Origin: Roseburia_C sp900315735
GTDB taxonomy: Bacteria; Bacillota; Clostridia; Lachnospirales; Lachnospiraceae
Direction: 5' to 3' (one strand)
Assembly (NCBI GenBank): GCA_052118425.1
Contig: JBQKHF010000009.1
Length of the DNA: 64,000 bases
Shown here: positions 54,597 to 63,175 of the stretch, piece after piece
How the letters are laid out: each line of letters begins with the position of its first letter
How positions within the stretch are numbered: the first letter of the stretch is position 1
The notes under the pieces: generated by a model
Database searches by the model: none
The model's input: only the letters and a program-made list of their open reading frames with translations
What the model was told of the DNA's origin: nothing
Position numbers and translations under genes: made by a program

Positions 54597-55196
54597 TTAT
54601 TTTGTTTTTTTCTTTCTTCCGTTCTTCGAAGGCTTCTGCTTCTTCACGCTGTATCCAAAGCTTCCAAGTTTCTTACCCAGCAGAAAATATTCTCCATGGG
54701 AATAAGTCACAAGCCCGCTCTGATTCAGTTCAAATTTGCCTTTTTCATTCATATAGGAATCATCAACAGTAACGCCTACTACATCCGCTAAAAACATATC
54801 ATGACTTCCAAGATGCAATATCTGGCTTACTTTGCATGCAATGTTTACCGGACTTTCTGCAATTCCCGGTGCCGATACCTGTGGAAGGTTCAGCGGTGTC
54901 AGATGCATGGCATCAAACTTGTCAACGTCACGGCCGGATTTTACGCCACAATAATCCGTGGCATAGACCAGATCCTTCGTCACAAAGTTTACCACAAATT
55001 CGCCGGTTTCCGTGATAATTCCATGGGAATATCGTTCCGGCCGGACGGATATGGAAAGCATTGGTGGATTCGTACATACCGTTCCAGCCCATGCTACCGT
55101 AATAATATTCGGTTTTTCTGTCGGTCTCTGGCAGCTTACCATAACTGCCGGAACCGGATATAACATATTACCGGGCTTCCATGTTTCCTTCGCCAT
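54597..55196 (-). CDS. Flavin reductase-like FMN-binding protein
   Basis: A 199-residue protein of the flavin-reductase split-barrel family: PAVMVSCQRPTEKPNIITVAW (N-terminal barrel), NPPMLSISVRPERYS and GEFVVNFVT (FMN contacts), and SHDMFLADVVGV. Start at MAKETWKPG, with AGGAG eight bases upstream. The last dozen residues are a basic tail (SVKKQKPSKNGRKKKTK) encoded in an A-rich tract. It may act as an NAD(P)H:FMN reductase or electron carrier. It lies 36 bp after the pyrophosphatase gene. Confidence 0.86.
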   Translation of the reverse strand: MAKETWKPGNMLYPVPAVMVSCQRPTEKPNIITVAWAGTVCTNPPMLSISVRPERYSHGIITETGEFVVNFVTKDLVYATDYCGVKSGRDVDKFDAMHLTPLNLPQVSAPGIAESPVNIACKVSQILHLGSHDMFLADVVGVTVDDSYMNEKGKFELNQSGLVTYSHGEYFLLGKKLGSFGYSVKKQKPSKNGRKKKTK

Positions 55197-55232
55197 TTCG
55201 ATTCTCCTGTATAAGTTGTTATCTTTAAGCAT

Positions 55233-56885
55233 TTACGCTTGCTGCAATCCTGCCATTAGTGCCGGAATCATCTGTTTCTTACGGGATACTACTCCCTTTA
55301 AGTAAAAACTCCCTGATTCATCCGGCTCGCCAAAGCATTCCTTTAAAAGGCTGCCTGCCTGTGCTCCGGCGTAGATTACTTCTGAATTCTCATCCAGAAT
55401 GTCCGTCAGCATCACAAATACGGCATCCAGCTTCTGCTCTCCCAATGCAATTTCCAGATATGGCTGTAACTTCTTCTTCGCCATGCCAAGCTGTACCTCG
55501 CTCATTGCACTAAGCTGTGCCACACCAAAATCAAAGTCATCGGTATGGAAGGTCTTAAAGTCCTGATAAAACAGTTCTTCTGTTGTTTTTTTCTTAAAAT
55601 CACTGCCGGCTTCAAACATCTTCTTCGCCAGTTCCTCAATGTCTACTTCTGCAATCTCAGCCAGTGCTTCTGCTGCTGCCCGATCCATCTGTGTACAAGT
55701 CGGTGAACGGAACATCAGGGTATCCGAAATAATCGCAGCCAGAAGAATGCCTGCTGTCTTTTTATCAATGGTTGCGCCCTTTTCCTGATACATCTGATAA
55801 ATAATCGTTGAAGTACATCCCAGAGGCTGATTCCGGAAGAATACCGGAGCAATGGTCTCAAGGCTGCCCAGCCGGTGATGGTCAATGATTTCTAAGATTT
55901 CCGCATCTTCAATTCCATCTACTGCCTGGGATTTTTCATTATGGTCAACTAGGATAACCTGTTTTTTCTGCAAATTCAAAAGATTTCGTCTGGAAAACAT
56001 ACCAACATATTTTCCATTTTCATCTAATACCGGGAAATCACGATGACGTACCTTAGACATAGTCTCTTTCACATCATCCACATAATCCTCTAATTCAAAT
56101 GTAATCAGATGCTCCTTTTTCATAATATATTTAATTGGCATACTCTGATTAATCAAACGTGCTACAGTAAATGTGTCATATGGTGTGCTGATGAGCATAC
56201 AGTCTTTCTCTTCCGCAAGCTGCACAATGGTCTTTGTTATCTTCGCTCCGGAACAGACAATGACACAGCTTGCATTCATTTCCAATGCACAAAACTGTGA
56301 TTCATAACGGTCTCCTAAGATAACCATATCGTCATCTTCAATATACTGCTCCATCATATCCGGTGTGGTAGCCGCAACAACCACTTTACCTTTCACGAAA
56401 TAACCGTGCTCATTTCCTGTTACAAGAGTTCCATTTAAGGTCTCTACAATATTCTTATACTGCGTCCGGGCAGTTGCAAGAATCCGGTTGTCCAACACAT
56501 CCATATAAGATTTTGCAATATCGCTGGTAACAATCATTCCCTGCAGATTATTCTCACTGTCAGTAATCGGCAAGGATACGACGTCTAAATTCTTCATCAG
56601 CTCCCATGCCCGTTTGATGGAAATGTGGCTGCTGACCCCTTCCGTTCTACGATATTCAATATCTTTAATCTGTGCGCCGACATCTGTTACCAGCTCCGGT
56701 TCCGGCACATCAAAAAATTTTAGGACATACTTCGTCTCTTCGTTCATATGTCCTGCTCTTTTCGGTACAAAAATACCGTCCTCTGTTTGATTTTTTAATT
56801 CTGCATAGGCAATCGCTGCACAAATAGAATCTGTATCCGGATTCTTATGCCCGATTACCCATGTCTTTCTCTTTCCCTGTGTCAT
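55233..56885 (-). CDS. Class II manganese-dependent inorganic pyrophosphatase with CBS-DRTGG-CBS insert
   Basis: A DHH-family soluble pyrophosphatase of 550 residues. The catalytic N-terminal motif GHKNPDTDS (about 13) and the VDHNE, DHH and C-terminal SRKKQM motifs are present. Between them are two CBS domains (starts near 72 and 250) around a DRTGG domain (about 130-240). Such enzymes are regulated by adenine nucleotides (AMP/ADP inhibit, ATP and diadenosine polyphosphates activate), known from Clostridium and Moorella homologues. Start codon has GAGG upstream. Confidence 0.94.
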   Translation of the reverse strand: MTQGKRKTWVIGHKNPDTDSICAAIAYAELKNQTEDGIFVPKRAGHMNEETKYVLKFFDVPEPELVTDVGAQIKDIEYRRTEGVSSHISIKRAWELMKNLDVVSLPITDSENNLQGMIVTSDIAKSYMDVLDNRILATARTQYKNIVETLNGTLVTGNEHGYFVKGKVVVAATTPDMMEQYIEDDDMVILGDRYESQFCALEMNASCVIVCSGAKITKTIVQLAEEKDCMLISTPYDTFTVARLINQSMPIKYIMKKEHLITFELEDYVDDVKETMSKVRHRDFPVLDENGKYVGMFSRRNLLNLQKKQVILVDHNEKSQAVDGIEDAEILEIIDHHRLGSLETIAPVFFRNQPLGCTSTIIYQMYQEKGATIDKKTAGILLAAIISDTLMFRSPTCTQMDRAAAEALAEIAEVDIEELAKKMFEAGSDFKKKTTEELFYQDFKTFHTDDFDFGVAQLSAMSEVQLGMAKKKLQPYLEIALGEQKLDAVFVMLTDILDENSEVIYAGAQAGSLLKECFGEPDESGSFYLKGVVSRKKQMIPALMAGLQQA

Positions 56886-56909
56886 ACAATTCCTCGTTTT
56901 ATTTACTGC

Positions 56910-57704
56910 TTAAAAATTAAATACTCCAAGAGAATATAAGATAAATGCCACCAGCACTACAAAGTTGATAATGGAAAACCAGGTTAAACATTTTGCATAA
57001 CCTTTTACAGTATTTAAGTTCTTCTCTAAAGTATCATTTTCCTCTAACTTAACGGTAAGCTCTTTGATTAAGTCCTGCATGTTGCGGTAGCATTTTACAT
57101 CTTCGGTATGTATTTTCTCAGCCAGTTCCAATTTCATACTGTCTAACTGCTGGGAAATTTCCTGCAAAGATGCCTGCATCTGCGCAGTCTGCTCTGCAGT
57201 TCTTCCGGTGGAATCATTTACATCTTCCGCAATCTTTTCAGACAGTGCATTTAACTTTTCTTCTACACGGTTAATCATTTCTTCCATCTGACCGTGTACT
57301 CCGGTAAGAAGAACATCTGCTTCTGATTTGCGTGCATTTAAAACATGCTGCAATTCTTTCGCTTTTTCTTCTCTTTCATCTACGATATTCTGTAATTCCT
57401 GCACTTTATCTTCTTTCGTAACAAGCAAAGCCTGAAGCTGTTTTGCTTTCTCACGGAATTCATCAATCTGCTTTAATAAGAAATCTTCCTTATCCATTCC
57501 TTTATCCACCTTACTGTTTGTCCTCTCTGACCTATTATGCTGTTCGTTTTCTTTTAACGAAGGGGCTGCCTTTCTGGTCTCTGTATTTCTTATCTGTACC
57601 TTCTGTTGTGTCACCGGCTCTTTTCTGCTCCGGTCCGGCGTCCCATAACTCTTCGCATTTTTACGGTAAAACATCGTTTTCAGCACATCAAAAAAGCTTT
57701 TCAC
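56910..57704 (-). CDS. Coiled-coil protein with C-terminal membrane anchor
   Basis: A 264-residue protein starting at a GTG nine bases after AGGAGG. It has a basic, Ser/Pro/Gln-rich N-terminus (about 1-65), a long coiled coil (about 70-235, heptads such as KEDKVQELQNIVDEREEKA and TAEQTAQMQASLQEI), and one membrane helix near the C-terminus (about 241-260). It looks like a tail-anchored cytoplasmic rod. No family recognised; structural or partition-like roles are speculation. It lies between trmD and the pyrophosphatase gene. Confidence 0.68.
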   Translation of the reverse strand: MKSFFDVLKTMFYRKNAKSYGTPDRSRKEPVTQQKVQIRNTETRKAAPSLKENEQHNRSERTNSKVDKGMDKEDFLLKQIDEFREKAKQLQALLVTKEDKVQELQNIVDEREEKAKELQHVLNARKSEADVLLTGVHGQMEEMINRVEEKLNALSEKIAEDVNDSTGRTAEQTAQMQASLQEISQQLDSMKLELAEKIHTEDVKCYRNMQDLIKELTVKLEENDTLEKNLNTVKGYAKCLTWFSIINFVVLVAFILYSLGVFNF

Positions 57705-57757
57705 TACCGTCTTCCTCCTGCGGAATCTCTTCCATTCCTATTACTGCTAGACACATT

Positions 57758-58504
57758 CTAGCATTTACCCTGTGATTTGTCCAGCAAATGCTCAACCATT
57801 GCTTTCTCCTTTGCTGTCAAATCTGCATCTGCCAGCAAATCCGGTCTTCGTTCCATGGTTCTTTTAATGGATTGTTCTCTCCTCCATGCTTCTACCTTTG
57901 CATGGTCTCCGGAAAGTAAAATAGCCGGAACTTTCTTTCCCATCCAGTCTTCCGGTCTGCTATACTGCGGATATTCCAATAAATTTCCTTCAAAGGATTC
58001 TGTGGTTCCGGATTCATCATTTGCCAGTACGCCAGGCACCATACGGGATATTGCATCCACCATGACCATTGCCGGAAGTTCTCCCCCCGTCAACACATAA
58101 TCTCCAATCGACACATAATCCGTTACAATTTCTTCTAATACACGCTCATCGATGCCCTCATAATGCCCGCAAAGCAATACCAGGTCTTCTTCCCTGGCAT
58201 AATCCTTTGCCATTTCCTGTTGAAATGTATGCCCCTGCGGTGTCAGATATACGGTTCTTGGTTTTCGTCCAATTTTCTGTGCCACTGCCTGCCACGCATC
58301 GTAAATCGGCTGCGCCTGCATTACCATCCCGGCTCCACCGCCATACGGATAATCGTCTACTTTCTTATGGCGGTCTAAGGTATAATCCCGGATGTTAATT
58401 GTCTCTATATTTAAAAGTCCTTTTCCAACTGCTCTTCCGATGATACTGGTATTCAGTCCCTGCTCTACCATATCCGGAAATAATGTTAATATATGAAAAT
58501 TCAT
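57758..58504 (-). CDS. trmD: tRNA (guanine-37-N1)-methyltransferase
   Basis: TrmD methylates G37 in tRNAs reading CNN codons and prevents +1 frameshifts. The 248 residues carry the trefoil-knot SAM site: YPYGGGAGMVM (about 52), LLCGHYEGIDERV (about 110) and VSIGDYVLTGGELPA (about 130). The ribosome site AGGTAG is modest; rimM ends eight bases upstream. rplS, which often follows in Firmicutes, is absent here. Confidence 0.96.
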   Translation of the reverse strand: MNFHILTLFPDMVEQGLNTSIIGRAVGKGLLNIETINIRDYTLDRHKKVDDYPYGGGAGMVMQAQPIYDAWQAVAQKIGRKPRTVYLTPQGHTFQQEMAKDYAREEDLVLLCGHYEGIDERVLEEIVTDYVSIGDYVLTGGELPAMVMVDAISRMVPGVLANDESGTTESFEGNLLEYPQYSRPEDWMGKKVPAILLSGDHAKVEAWRREQSIKRTMERRPDLLADADLTAKEKAMVEHLLDKSQGKC

Positions 58505-58512
58505 TTTGCTAC

Positions 58513-59058
58513 CTACTTCTTGTTAATATCACGAAGACCGTTTAAAAGATGTACCGTAATGGTGCCTTCCTCTATATTGACATTTTTTACACAATCTTTA
58601 ATCGCCGGAAGTAAAATATCATCTTCCCCATCTTTATGCAGTACATAAATGTCATTTGCACCGGTCTGAAGTATGTCCTTTACTTCGCCTAAATCTTCTC
58701 CGTCATCTCCGACTGCTTTCAAACCAATCAAATCAGCCACAAAATATTCATTCGGAGCCAGCTTTACAGCATTTTCCCTTGTTACGTAAAGTCCTCTGCT
58801 CTTGTACTTCTCCACATCATTTATATTATCAAATTCTTTGAATTTTAATATCACCAGATTTTTAAAGAAACGTGCCTGCGTAACCTGAAGCTCCATCGGC
58901 TCTTTTCCGGTATCCAAAAATACCTGTTTCAGCTTCTTAAAACGCATCACATCATCTGTTGTCGGATATACCTTTACTTCTCCACGTATACCATGTGTAT
59001 TAATAAGCACACCGACCTGCAGCATTTCTTCCTTCCAGTCTTCCTGCACTTTCTTCAT
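58513..59058 (-). CDS. rimM: Ribosome maturation factor RimM
   Basis: Binds uS19 and helps assemble the 30S head. The 181-residue protein starts at an ATG with AGAGGA seven bases upstream and has the N-terminal RimM fold (VGVLINTHGIRGEVKVYPTT) and the C-terminal PRC barrel (YFVADLIGLKAVGDDGEDLG...LLPAIKDCVKNV). Its own promoter and the terminator upstream separate it from khpA, unlike the usual single operon. Confidence 0.95.
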   Translation of the reverse strand: MKKVQEDWKEEMLQVGVLINTHGIRGEVKVYPTTDDVMRFKKLKQVFLDTGKEPMELQVTQARFFKNLVILKFKEFDNINDVEKYKSRGLYVTRENAVKLAPNEYFVADLIGLKAVGDDGEDLGEVKDILQTGANDIYVLHKDGEDDILLPAIKDCVKNVNIEEGTITVHLLNGLRDINKK

Positions 59059-59110
59059 ATCTTATCCTCTTTCTCTTATACTGCCCGTTCTTTTGGCAAA
59101 CCTAAATTTT

Positions 59111-59139
59111 ATTATACAAAAGAAGCGTAACTGTCGCAA
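59111..59139 (-). promoter_or_regulatory. rimM-trmD promoter
   Basis: TTGCGA and a perfect TATAAT with 17-bp spacing on the minus strand, 52 bp upstream of the rimM ATG, just after the terminator hairpin described next. Confidence 0.6.
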
Positions 59140-59141
59140 GT

Positions 59142-59176
59142 AAAATCTGGGAAACCAGTGGTTGCAGGTTTCCCAG
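59142..59176 (-). terminator. Terminator upstream of rimM
   Basis: CTGGGAAACC pairs with GGTTTCCCAG (10 bp, 10-nt loop), followed by ATTTTA on the minus strand. It closes the remnant transposase transcript. Confidence 0.75.
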
Positions 59177-59186
59177 GGAGTGGTTT

Positions 59187-59612
59187 CTATTTCATCAGTG
59201 CAATAATATCTTCTAATGGAAGATTACAGATTTCAGCAATTTCTTTGCTATTATACTTTCCGGTTTTCACCATTCGAAGTGCTATATCAGTGGCAGCATG
59301 CTCGACTCCAGCCTCAAACTCGGCCTTTCTTAATTTCTTTTCTTCTTCCTCTTTGTCATATTCAAATATACTCATAGCAATTACCTCCGCCTGATTCTTC
59401 CTAAGAAAATCTGCCAGAATATTTTCATGGATGCATTCCGCAACTGCTTTTTGCACGGCAGCATCTAATGGCATCTGTTCCGTAAGAGCACGCACTTTTG
59501 CGACATAAATGGAATATTCCTTTAACATCCGGCATTGGGACATCAGCTCCATATTGTGTCCCGCATTCACATTAAATGTGGTAACAACAAGTTCCAAAGA
59601 TGGATTGTCCGA
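59187..59612 (-). pseudogene. C-terminal remnant of a PD-(D/E)XK/Rpn-family transposase-like protein
   Basis: The reading frame encodes NPSLELVVTTFNVNAGHN, KEYSIYVAKVRAL, AVAECIHENILADFL and AEVIAMSIFEYDKE, which match the C-terminal half of the Rpn/PD-(D/E)XK nuclease family transposases abundant in Lachnospiraceae. The catalytic N-terminal half is absent: a stop codon lies directly before the recognisable part and the only start is a TTG inside it. It is therefore a decayed fragment in the interrupted khpA-rimM region. No terminal repeats were recognised. Confidence 0.75.
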
Positions 59613-59723
59613 TTAATCAAAACTCATATAGATAAAGCATTAAATAATAGATTTGCTACTTGATTATTTCATTAACATACACTTTTATGTATTTTAACAC
59701 ATGCCGTACATTGGAACAAGCTA

Positions 59724-59756
59724 GAAAAAGTGCACAGGTATGAATTCCTGTGCACA
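59724..59756 (-). terminator. Terminator of the accessory lipoprotein gene
   Basis: GTGCACAGG pairs with CCTGTGCAC (9 bp, 8-nt loop) followed by five T on the minus strand, 54 bp after the stop codon. Confidence 0.85.
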
Positions 59757-59809
59757 CAAACATTATATAATTCAAAATATAAATTTATCTCTTAAGTTTA
59801 ATATTTCCA

Positions 59810-60244
59810 CTAATCTACTATTTTCTGGCAATCACTTTCTAAAATATACCGATATGTTCCATCTTCCAACTGCGCTACATAAAAAGTGACATTTTCATAT
59901 TCATTAAAAACTTCTCTGCATATATTAAACTCTGTTCCATTTGGCACAACTTCTATCGGTGGTTCCTCTAAGTAACTGGAACGATCATATAAATTTACCT
60001 CGTTTCCATTTGTATTTGATGTCACCACTCTATATAGTACTTTTTCAAGTTCAACTACTTCTGTCTCTTTTATTGTTGTTTCTGTCTCTACTTCTTCTAC
60101 TTTTTCTGTTTCCTCTTCAATTTTTTCTGTAGCCATCTCACTTTTCTCAGTAACTTCAACCTTTGCGTCTCCTTTTCTGCATCCTCCTACCAACGCAACA
60201 CACATCACCAACAACATTCCTATTAATACACTTCTCTTTTTCAT
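59810..60244 (-). CDS. Small lipoprotein with Glu/Thr-rich linker
   Basis: A 144-residue secreted lipoprotein: lipobox LVGGC near residue 22, a Glu/Lys/Thr-rich repetitive linker (about 25-68), and a small beta domain (RVVTSNTNGNEVNLYDRSSY, EVVPNGTEF, GTYRYILESDCQ) that looks like a bacterial SH3 (SH3_3-like) fold. AAAGGA precedes the ATG. Function unknown. Its promoter region is shared with the divergent XRE regulator, suggesting the regulator controls it. Confidence 0.72.
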   Translation of the reverse strand: MKKRSVLIGMLLVMCVALVGGCRKGDAKVEVTEKSEMATEKIEEETEKVEEVETETTIKETEVVELEKVLYRVVTSNTNGNEVNLYDRSSYLEEPPIEVVPNGTEFNICREVFNEYENVTFYVAQLEDGTYRYILESDCQKIVD

Positions 60245-60336
60245 ATTTTTTCCTTTCTGCACATATTGCTATCACTATTAACAGTAATATAAGACATCTT
60301 ATTATTAATTTATCTATTACTCCTGTTTCGTTTTTC

Positions 60337-60365
60337 ATTTTATCGCGATTTTTACTGTATGTCAA
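60337..60365 (-). promoter_or_regulatory. Promoter of the accessory lipoprotein gene
   Basis: A perfect TTGACA and TAAAAT with 17-bp spacing on the minus strand, 93 bp upstream of the start. Confidence 0.6.
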
Positions 60366-60388
60366 TATTTTATTTACATTCAGTAAAT
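60351..60388. promoter_or_regulatory. Candidate operator between the lipoprotein and XRE genes
   Basis: ATTTAC, five bases, GTAAAT at 60372-60388 is an inverted repeat next to the lipoprotein promoter -35. A further TTTACTG half-site sits inside that promoter at 60351-60357 and mirrors the CAGTAAA at 60381-60387. Suited to binding by the neighbouring XRE protein; inferred only. Confidence 0.4.
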
Positions 60389-60452
60389 TCAAGTGTAGAG
60401 AAACTAATACAATCATTAATATAGTGTATACTAATAAGGAAGGAGGATTGAT

Positions 60453-60818
60453 GTGGCAGAATTTATTGTGAATGCCAAAGATATCGGTATCAGAATTAGG
60501 AATTTGCGCCTTAAGCAGAATAAAACTCAGTCTTACTATGCCGACCTATTATACATTTCACCATCATATCTGGCACTGATTGAAGCAGGTAAACGAATTC
60601 CAAACATTGATGTCTTAGTACGGATATCTACTATTGCCGATGTATCACTGGATTATATTATTTTTGGAAAGGATGATAGTCTTGACTCCGAGCAAAAGGC
60701 TTTTGACCGATTAAGAAGCTCTTACCCGGAAACAGATGTGAAAAAGGCTCTAAAACTAGCCGAATTTTACCTAAAATTGTCAAAGCAGACTGATTCCGAT
60801 GAAACAATTGAATTATGA
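60453..60818 (+). CDS. XRE-family transcriptional regulator
   Basis: A 121-residue protein starting at a GTG six bases after AGGAGG. The N-terminal two-thirds is a Cro/C1 helix-turn-helix (IGIRIRNLRLKQNKTQ, YADLLYISPSYLALIEAGKRIP, LVRISTIADVSLDYIIFG), with a short helical C-terminus. A -10-like TATACT lies at 60427-60432. It is on the opposite strand from the surrounding operon genes and is divergent from the small lipoprotein gene. Confidence 0.85.
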   Translation: MAEFIVNAKDIGIRIRNLRLKQNKTQSYYADLLYISPSYLALIEAGKRIPNIDVLVRISTIADVSLDYIIFGKDDSLDSEQKAFDRLRSSYPETDVKKALKLAEFYLKLSKQTDSDETIEL

Positions 60819-60840
60819 GAAATCATTATTAGCATATAGA

Positions 60841-60878
60841 AAAAAGAAGCAACAGATCACTCTGCTGCTTCTTTTTAT
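60841..60878. terminator. Bidirectional terminator between the XRE gene and khpA
   Basis: AAGAAGCA and CAGA pair with TCTG and TGCTTCTT around one mismatch, with T-runs on both strands. It stops the XRE transcript and the ylxM-ffh-rpsP-khpA transcript, so the latter does not reach rimM. Confidence 0.88.
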
Positions 60879-60892
60879 GCCCATCGATATTA

Positions 60893-61120
60893 TTACATAA
60901 TATCAACGATTACTTTTTTGTTTTCTTTTGAGGCTGCTGCTTTCACAACAGAACGGATTGCCTTTGCAATACGTCCCTGTTTTCCGATTACCTTACCCAT
61001 GTCGGACTGAGCTACGCGCAGTTCCAATACAATGGCTTTCTCGTTCTCTGTCTCTGTGACATTGACCTCATCCGGGTAATCTACAAGTGATTTTGCAATT
61101 ACTTCTACTAATTCCTTCAT
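60893..61120 (-). CDS. khpA: KH-domain RNA-binding protein KhpA
   Basis: A 75-residue single KH domain with the GKVIGKQGRIAKAIR (GxxG) loop. KhpA with KhpB (EloR) binds RNA and affects cell elongation in other Firmicutes. GAGGTG precedes the ATG; it lies 12 bp after rpsP. Confidence 0.94.
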   Translation of the reverse strand: MKELVEVIAKSLVDYPDEVNVTETENEKAIVLELRVAQSDMGKVIGKQGRIAKAIRSVVKAAASKENKKVIVDIM

Positions 61121-61132
61121 AGGTACACCTCA

Positions 61133-61378
61133 CTATTTTACGATACCGGTTGCTTTGAAGATACGGTTTACGGTTTCTGTTGGCTGTGCGCCGTTTGCTA
61201 ACCATTTCTTAGCCAGTTCTTCATTTACATGGTACTCACTAGGATCCTTAGTTGGGTCATAAGTTCCGATCTCTTCGATGCATTTTCCATCTCTTGGGGA
61301 ACGGGAATCTGCAACTACAATTCTATAGAAAGGAGCCTTTTTCTGTCCTAATCTTCTTAATCTAATCTTTACTGCCAT
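61133..61378 (-). CDS. rpsP: Small ribosomal subunit protein bS16
   Basis: 81 residues starting VKIRLRRLGQKKAPFYRIVVADSR after the initiator, with the conserved YDPTKDP block. AAGGAGG precedes the ATG. Standard position between ffh and khpA. Confidence 0.96.
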   Translation of the reverse strand: MAVKIRLRRLGQKKAPFYRIVVADSRSPRDGKCIEEIGTYDPTKDPSEYHVNEELAKKWLANGAQPTETVNRIFKATGIVK

Positions 61379-61427
61379 TACTGTTTCACCTCCTTGAATT
61401 ATGCTATCCTAAGCAAATGCTTATATG

Positions 61428-62789
61428 TTAAAAAGGAAATTTGAATTTTCCCATTTTACCACCGCGTCCACGTCCGCCCATAAGTCCGGGCATCTGTTTC
61501 ATCATTTTCTTCGCCTGTTCAAACTGCTTTACCAGACGGTTTACTTCACTGATATCTACTCCTGCACCTTTTGCAATTCGATGCTTACGGCTTGGATTCA
61601 AAAGTGAAGGATTACTTCTTTCCTTCTTTGTCATGGAATAGATGATAGCTGTTGTACGTGCCATGTTCTTCTCAGCTTCGCCTTCATCAATATCCGGCAT
61701 CTTTCCGCCGCCAAGTCCCGGCAGCATTCCAAGAATATTACCAAGACCGCCCATTTTCTTCATCTGTTCCATGGAAAGCAGATAATCATCAAAGGTAAAG
61801 TCTGCTTTCTTCAGACGCTGCTGCATGTCTTTGGCTTTTTCTTCATCTATATCAATCTCACTCTGTGCTTTTTCAATGAGTGTAAGCACATCGCCCATGC
61901 CAAGAATTCTGCTTGCCATACGATCCGGATAGAACTGTTCCAAATCGGAAAGTTTCTCACCCATACCAACATAAAGGATCGGCTTTCCGGTTACTGCACG
62001 GATAGATAATGCTGCTCCACCCCGGGTATCACCGTCTAACTTTGTCAATACGACTCCGTCAATTCCAATCTTCTCATCGAACGTTCCTGCCACATTTACG
62101 GCATCCTGTCCGGTCATGGCATCTACAACCAAAATGGTCTGTGCCACATCGACATTTTCTTTTATCTCAATCAACTCATCCATCATATCTTCATCTACAT
62201 GAAGACGTCCGGCGGTATCTAAGATTACAACCTGATTGCCATTCTTTGCTGCATGCTCAACTGCCGCTTTCGCAATATTTACCGGCTTATTCTTATCGCC
62301 CATGGAGAATACTTCAACTTCCTGCTTCTCTCCATTGATTTTCAACTGCTCAATAGCAGCCGGGCGATACACATCACAGGCTACCAGCAGTGGTTTCTTG
62401 CCCTTCTGCTTTAACTTACCTGCAATCTTAGCGGTTGTGGTGGTTTTACCAGCTCCCTGAAGACCTACCATCATAATAACGGTAATCTGCTGTCCCGGAC
62501 GAAGTGCTATCTCCGTTGTCTCGGAACCCATGAGCCTGACCATCTCTTCATTTACAATTTTAATTACCATCTGTCCAGGATTCAGTCCGTTCATTACATC
62601 GGAACCAATTGCACGCTCCTGCACCGCTTTGGTAAACTGTTTTACTACCTTAAAGTTAACATCTGCTTCAAGCAGAGCCATCTTTACTTCTTTCAGTGCT
62701 GCCTTCACATCATCTTCCGTAAGCCTTCCCTTACTGCGAAGATTCTTAAATACATTTTGAAGTTTCTGTGAAAGACTGTCAAATGCCAT
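61428..62789 (-). CDS. ffh: Signal recognition particle protein Ffh
   Basis: The SRP54 GTPase. The 453 residues have the N domain, the G domain with Walker A GLQGAGKTTT, DTAGRL, TKLDGDTRGG motifs, and the Met-rich M domain (QMKKMGGLGNILGMLPG, MKQMPGLMGG) that binds SRP RNA and signal sequences. It begins one base after the ylxM stop. No SRP RNA gene is found nearby. Confidence 0.96.
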   Translation of the reverse strand: MAFDSLSQKLQNVFKNLRSKGRLTEDDVKAALKEVKMALLEADVNFKVVKQFTKAVQERAIGSDVMNGLNPGQMVIKIVNEEMVRLMGSETTEIALRPGQQITVIMMVGLQGAGKTTTTAKIAGKLKQKGKKPLLVACDVYRPAAIEQLKINGEKQEVEVFSMGDKNKPVNIAKAAVEHAAKNGNQVVILDTAGRLHVDEDMMDELIEIKENVDVAQTILVVDAMTGQDAVNVAGTFDEKIGIDGVVLTKLDGDTRGGAALSIRAVTGKPILYVGMGEKLSDLEQFYPDRMASRILGMGDVLTLIEKAQSEIDIDEEKAKDMQQRLKKADFTFDDYLLSMEQMKKMGGLGNILGMLPGLGGGKMPDIDEGEAEKNMARTTAIIYSMTKKERSNPSLLNPSRKHRIAKGAGVDISEVNRLVKQFEQAKKMMKQMPGLMGGRGRGGKMGKFKFPF

Positions 62790-62790
62790 A

Positions 62791-63135
62791 TTACAGCTCC
62801 TCCAATATTTCTCCCGAAATTCTCTCTATTTCATCAATTACTGTATCCTTGCGTCCTGCCCGGAAGCTTTCCGCTAATTTGTTAATCTCTTCTACCTTCT
62901 GCTTCGTCTCTAAGAACTTCTTTACCAGATGAAGCTTCTCTTCATAGCCTTCCAGCATCTTATTGCACCGCTTAATCAGGTCATGTACACCCTGGCGGCT
63001 GATGCCCTCGTAGGAAGCTATCTCGCCTAAAGATAAATCATTGAACACGAAATCTTCGTAGATTCTTCTCTGATGTTCATTGAGCAGCTCTCCATAAAAA
63101 TCATATAAATAAGCCTGTTCTACTTTTTCTTCCAT
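62791..63135 (-). CDS. ylxM: YlxM family helix-turn-helix protein
   Basis: A 114-residue helical protein, sigma-70 region 4-like (YGELLNEHQRRIYEDFVFNDLSLGEIA, GISRQGVHDLIKRCNKML), that stimulates SRP GTPase in some streptococci and is paired with ffh in Firmicutes. Start set at MEEKVEQAYLYDFYG with AAGGAG eight bases upstream. Encoded directly before ffh. Confidence 0.92.
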   Translation of the reverse strand: MEEKVEQAYLYDFYGELLNEHQRRIYEDFVFNDLSLGEIASYEGISRQGVHDLIKRCNKMLEGYEEKLHLVKKFLETKQKVEEINKLAESFRAGRKDTVIDEIERISGEILEEL

Positions 63136-63175
63136 GCTCTCACTCCTTGCGACCTTAGCTATCATACTATAAAGC

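Noticed and set aside
54530..54600. Poly-pyrimidine tract as a regulatory site
   Set aside because: It follows a terminator and encodes nothing on plus; on minus it is the A-rich region after a basic protein tail. I could not find a specific signal.
60156..60416. An 86-codon frame overlapping the small lipoprotein start
   Set aside because: Its start overlaps the -10 of the lipoprotein promoter and its C-terminal half is the lipoprotein signal peptide in another frame.
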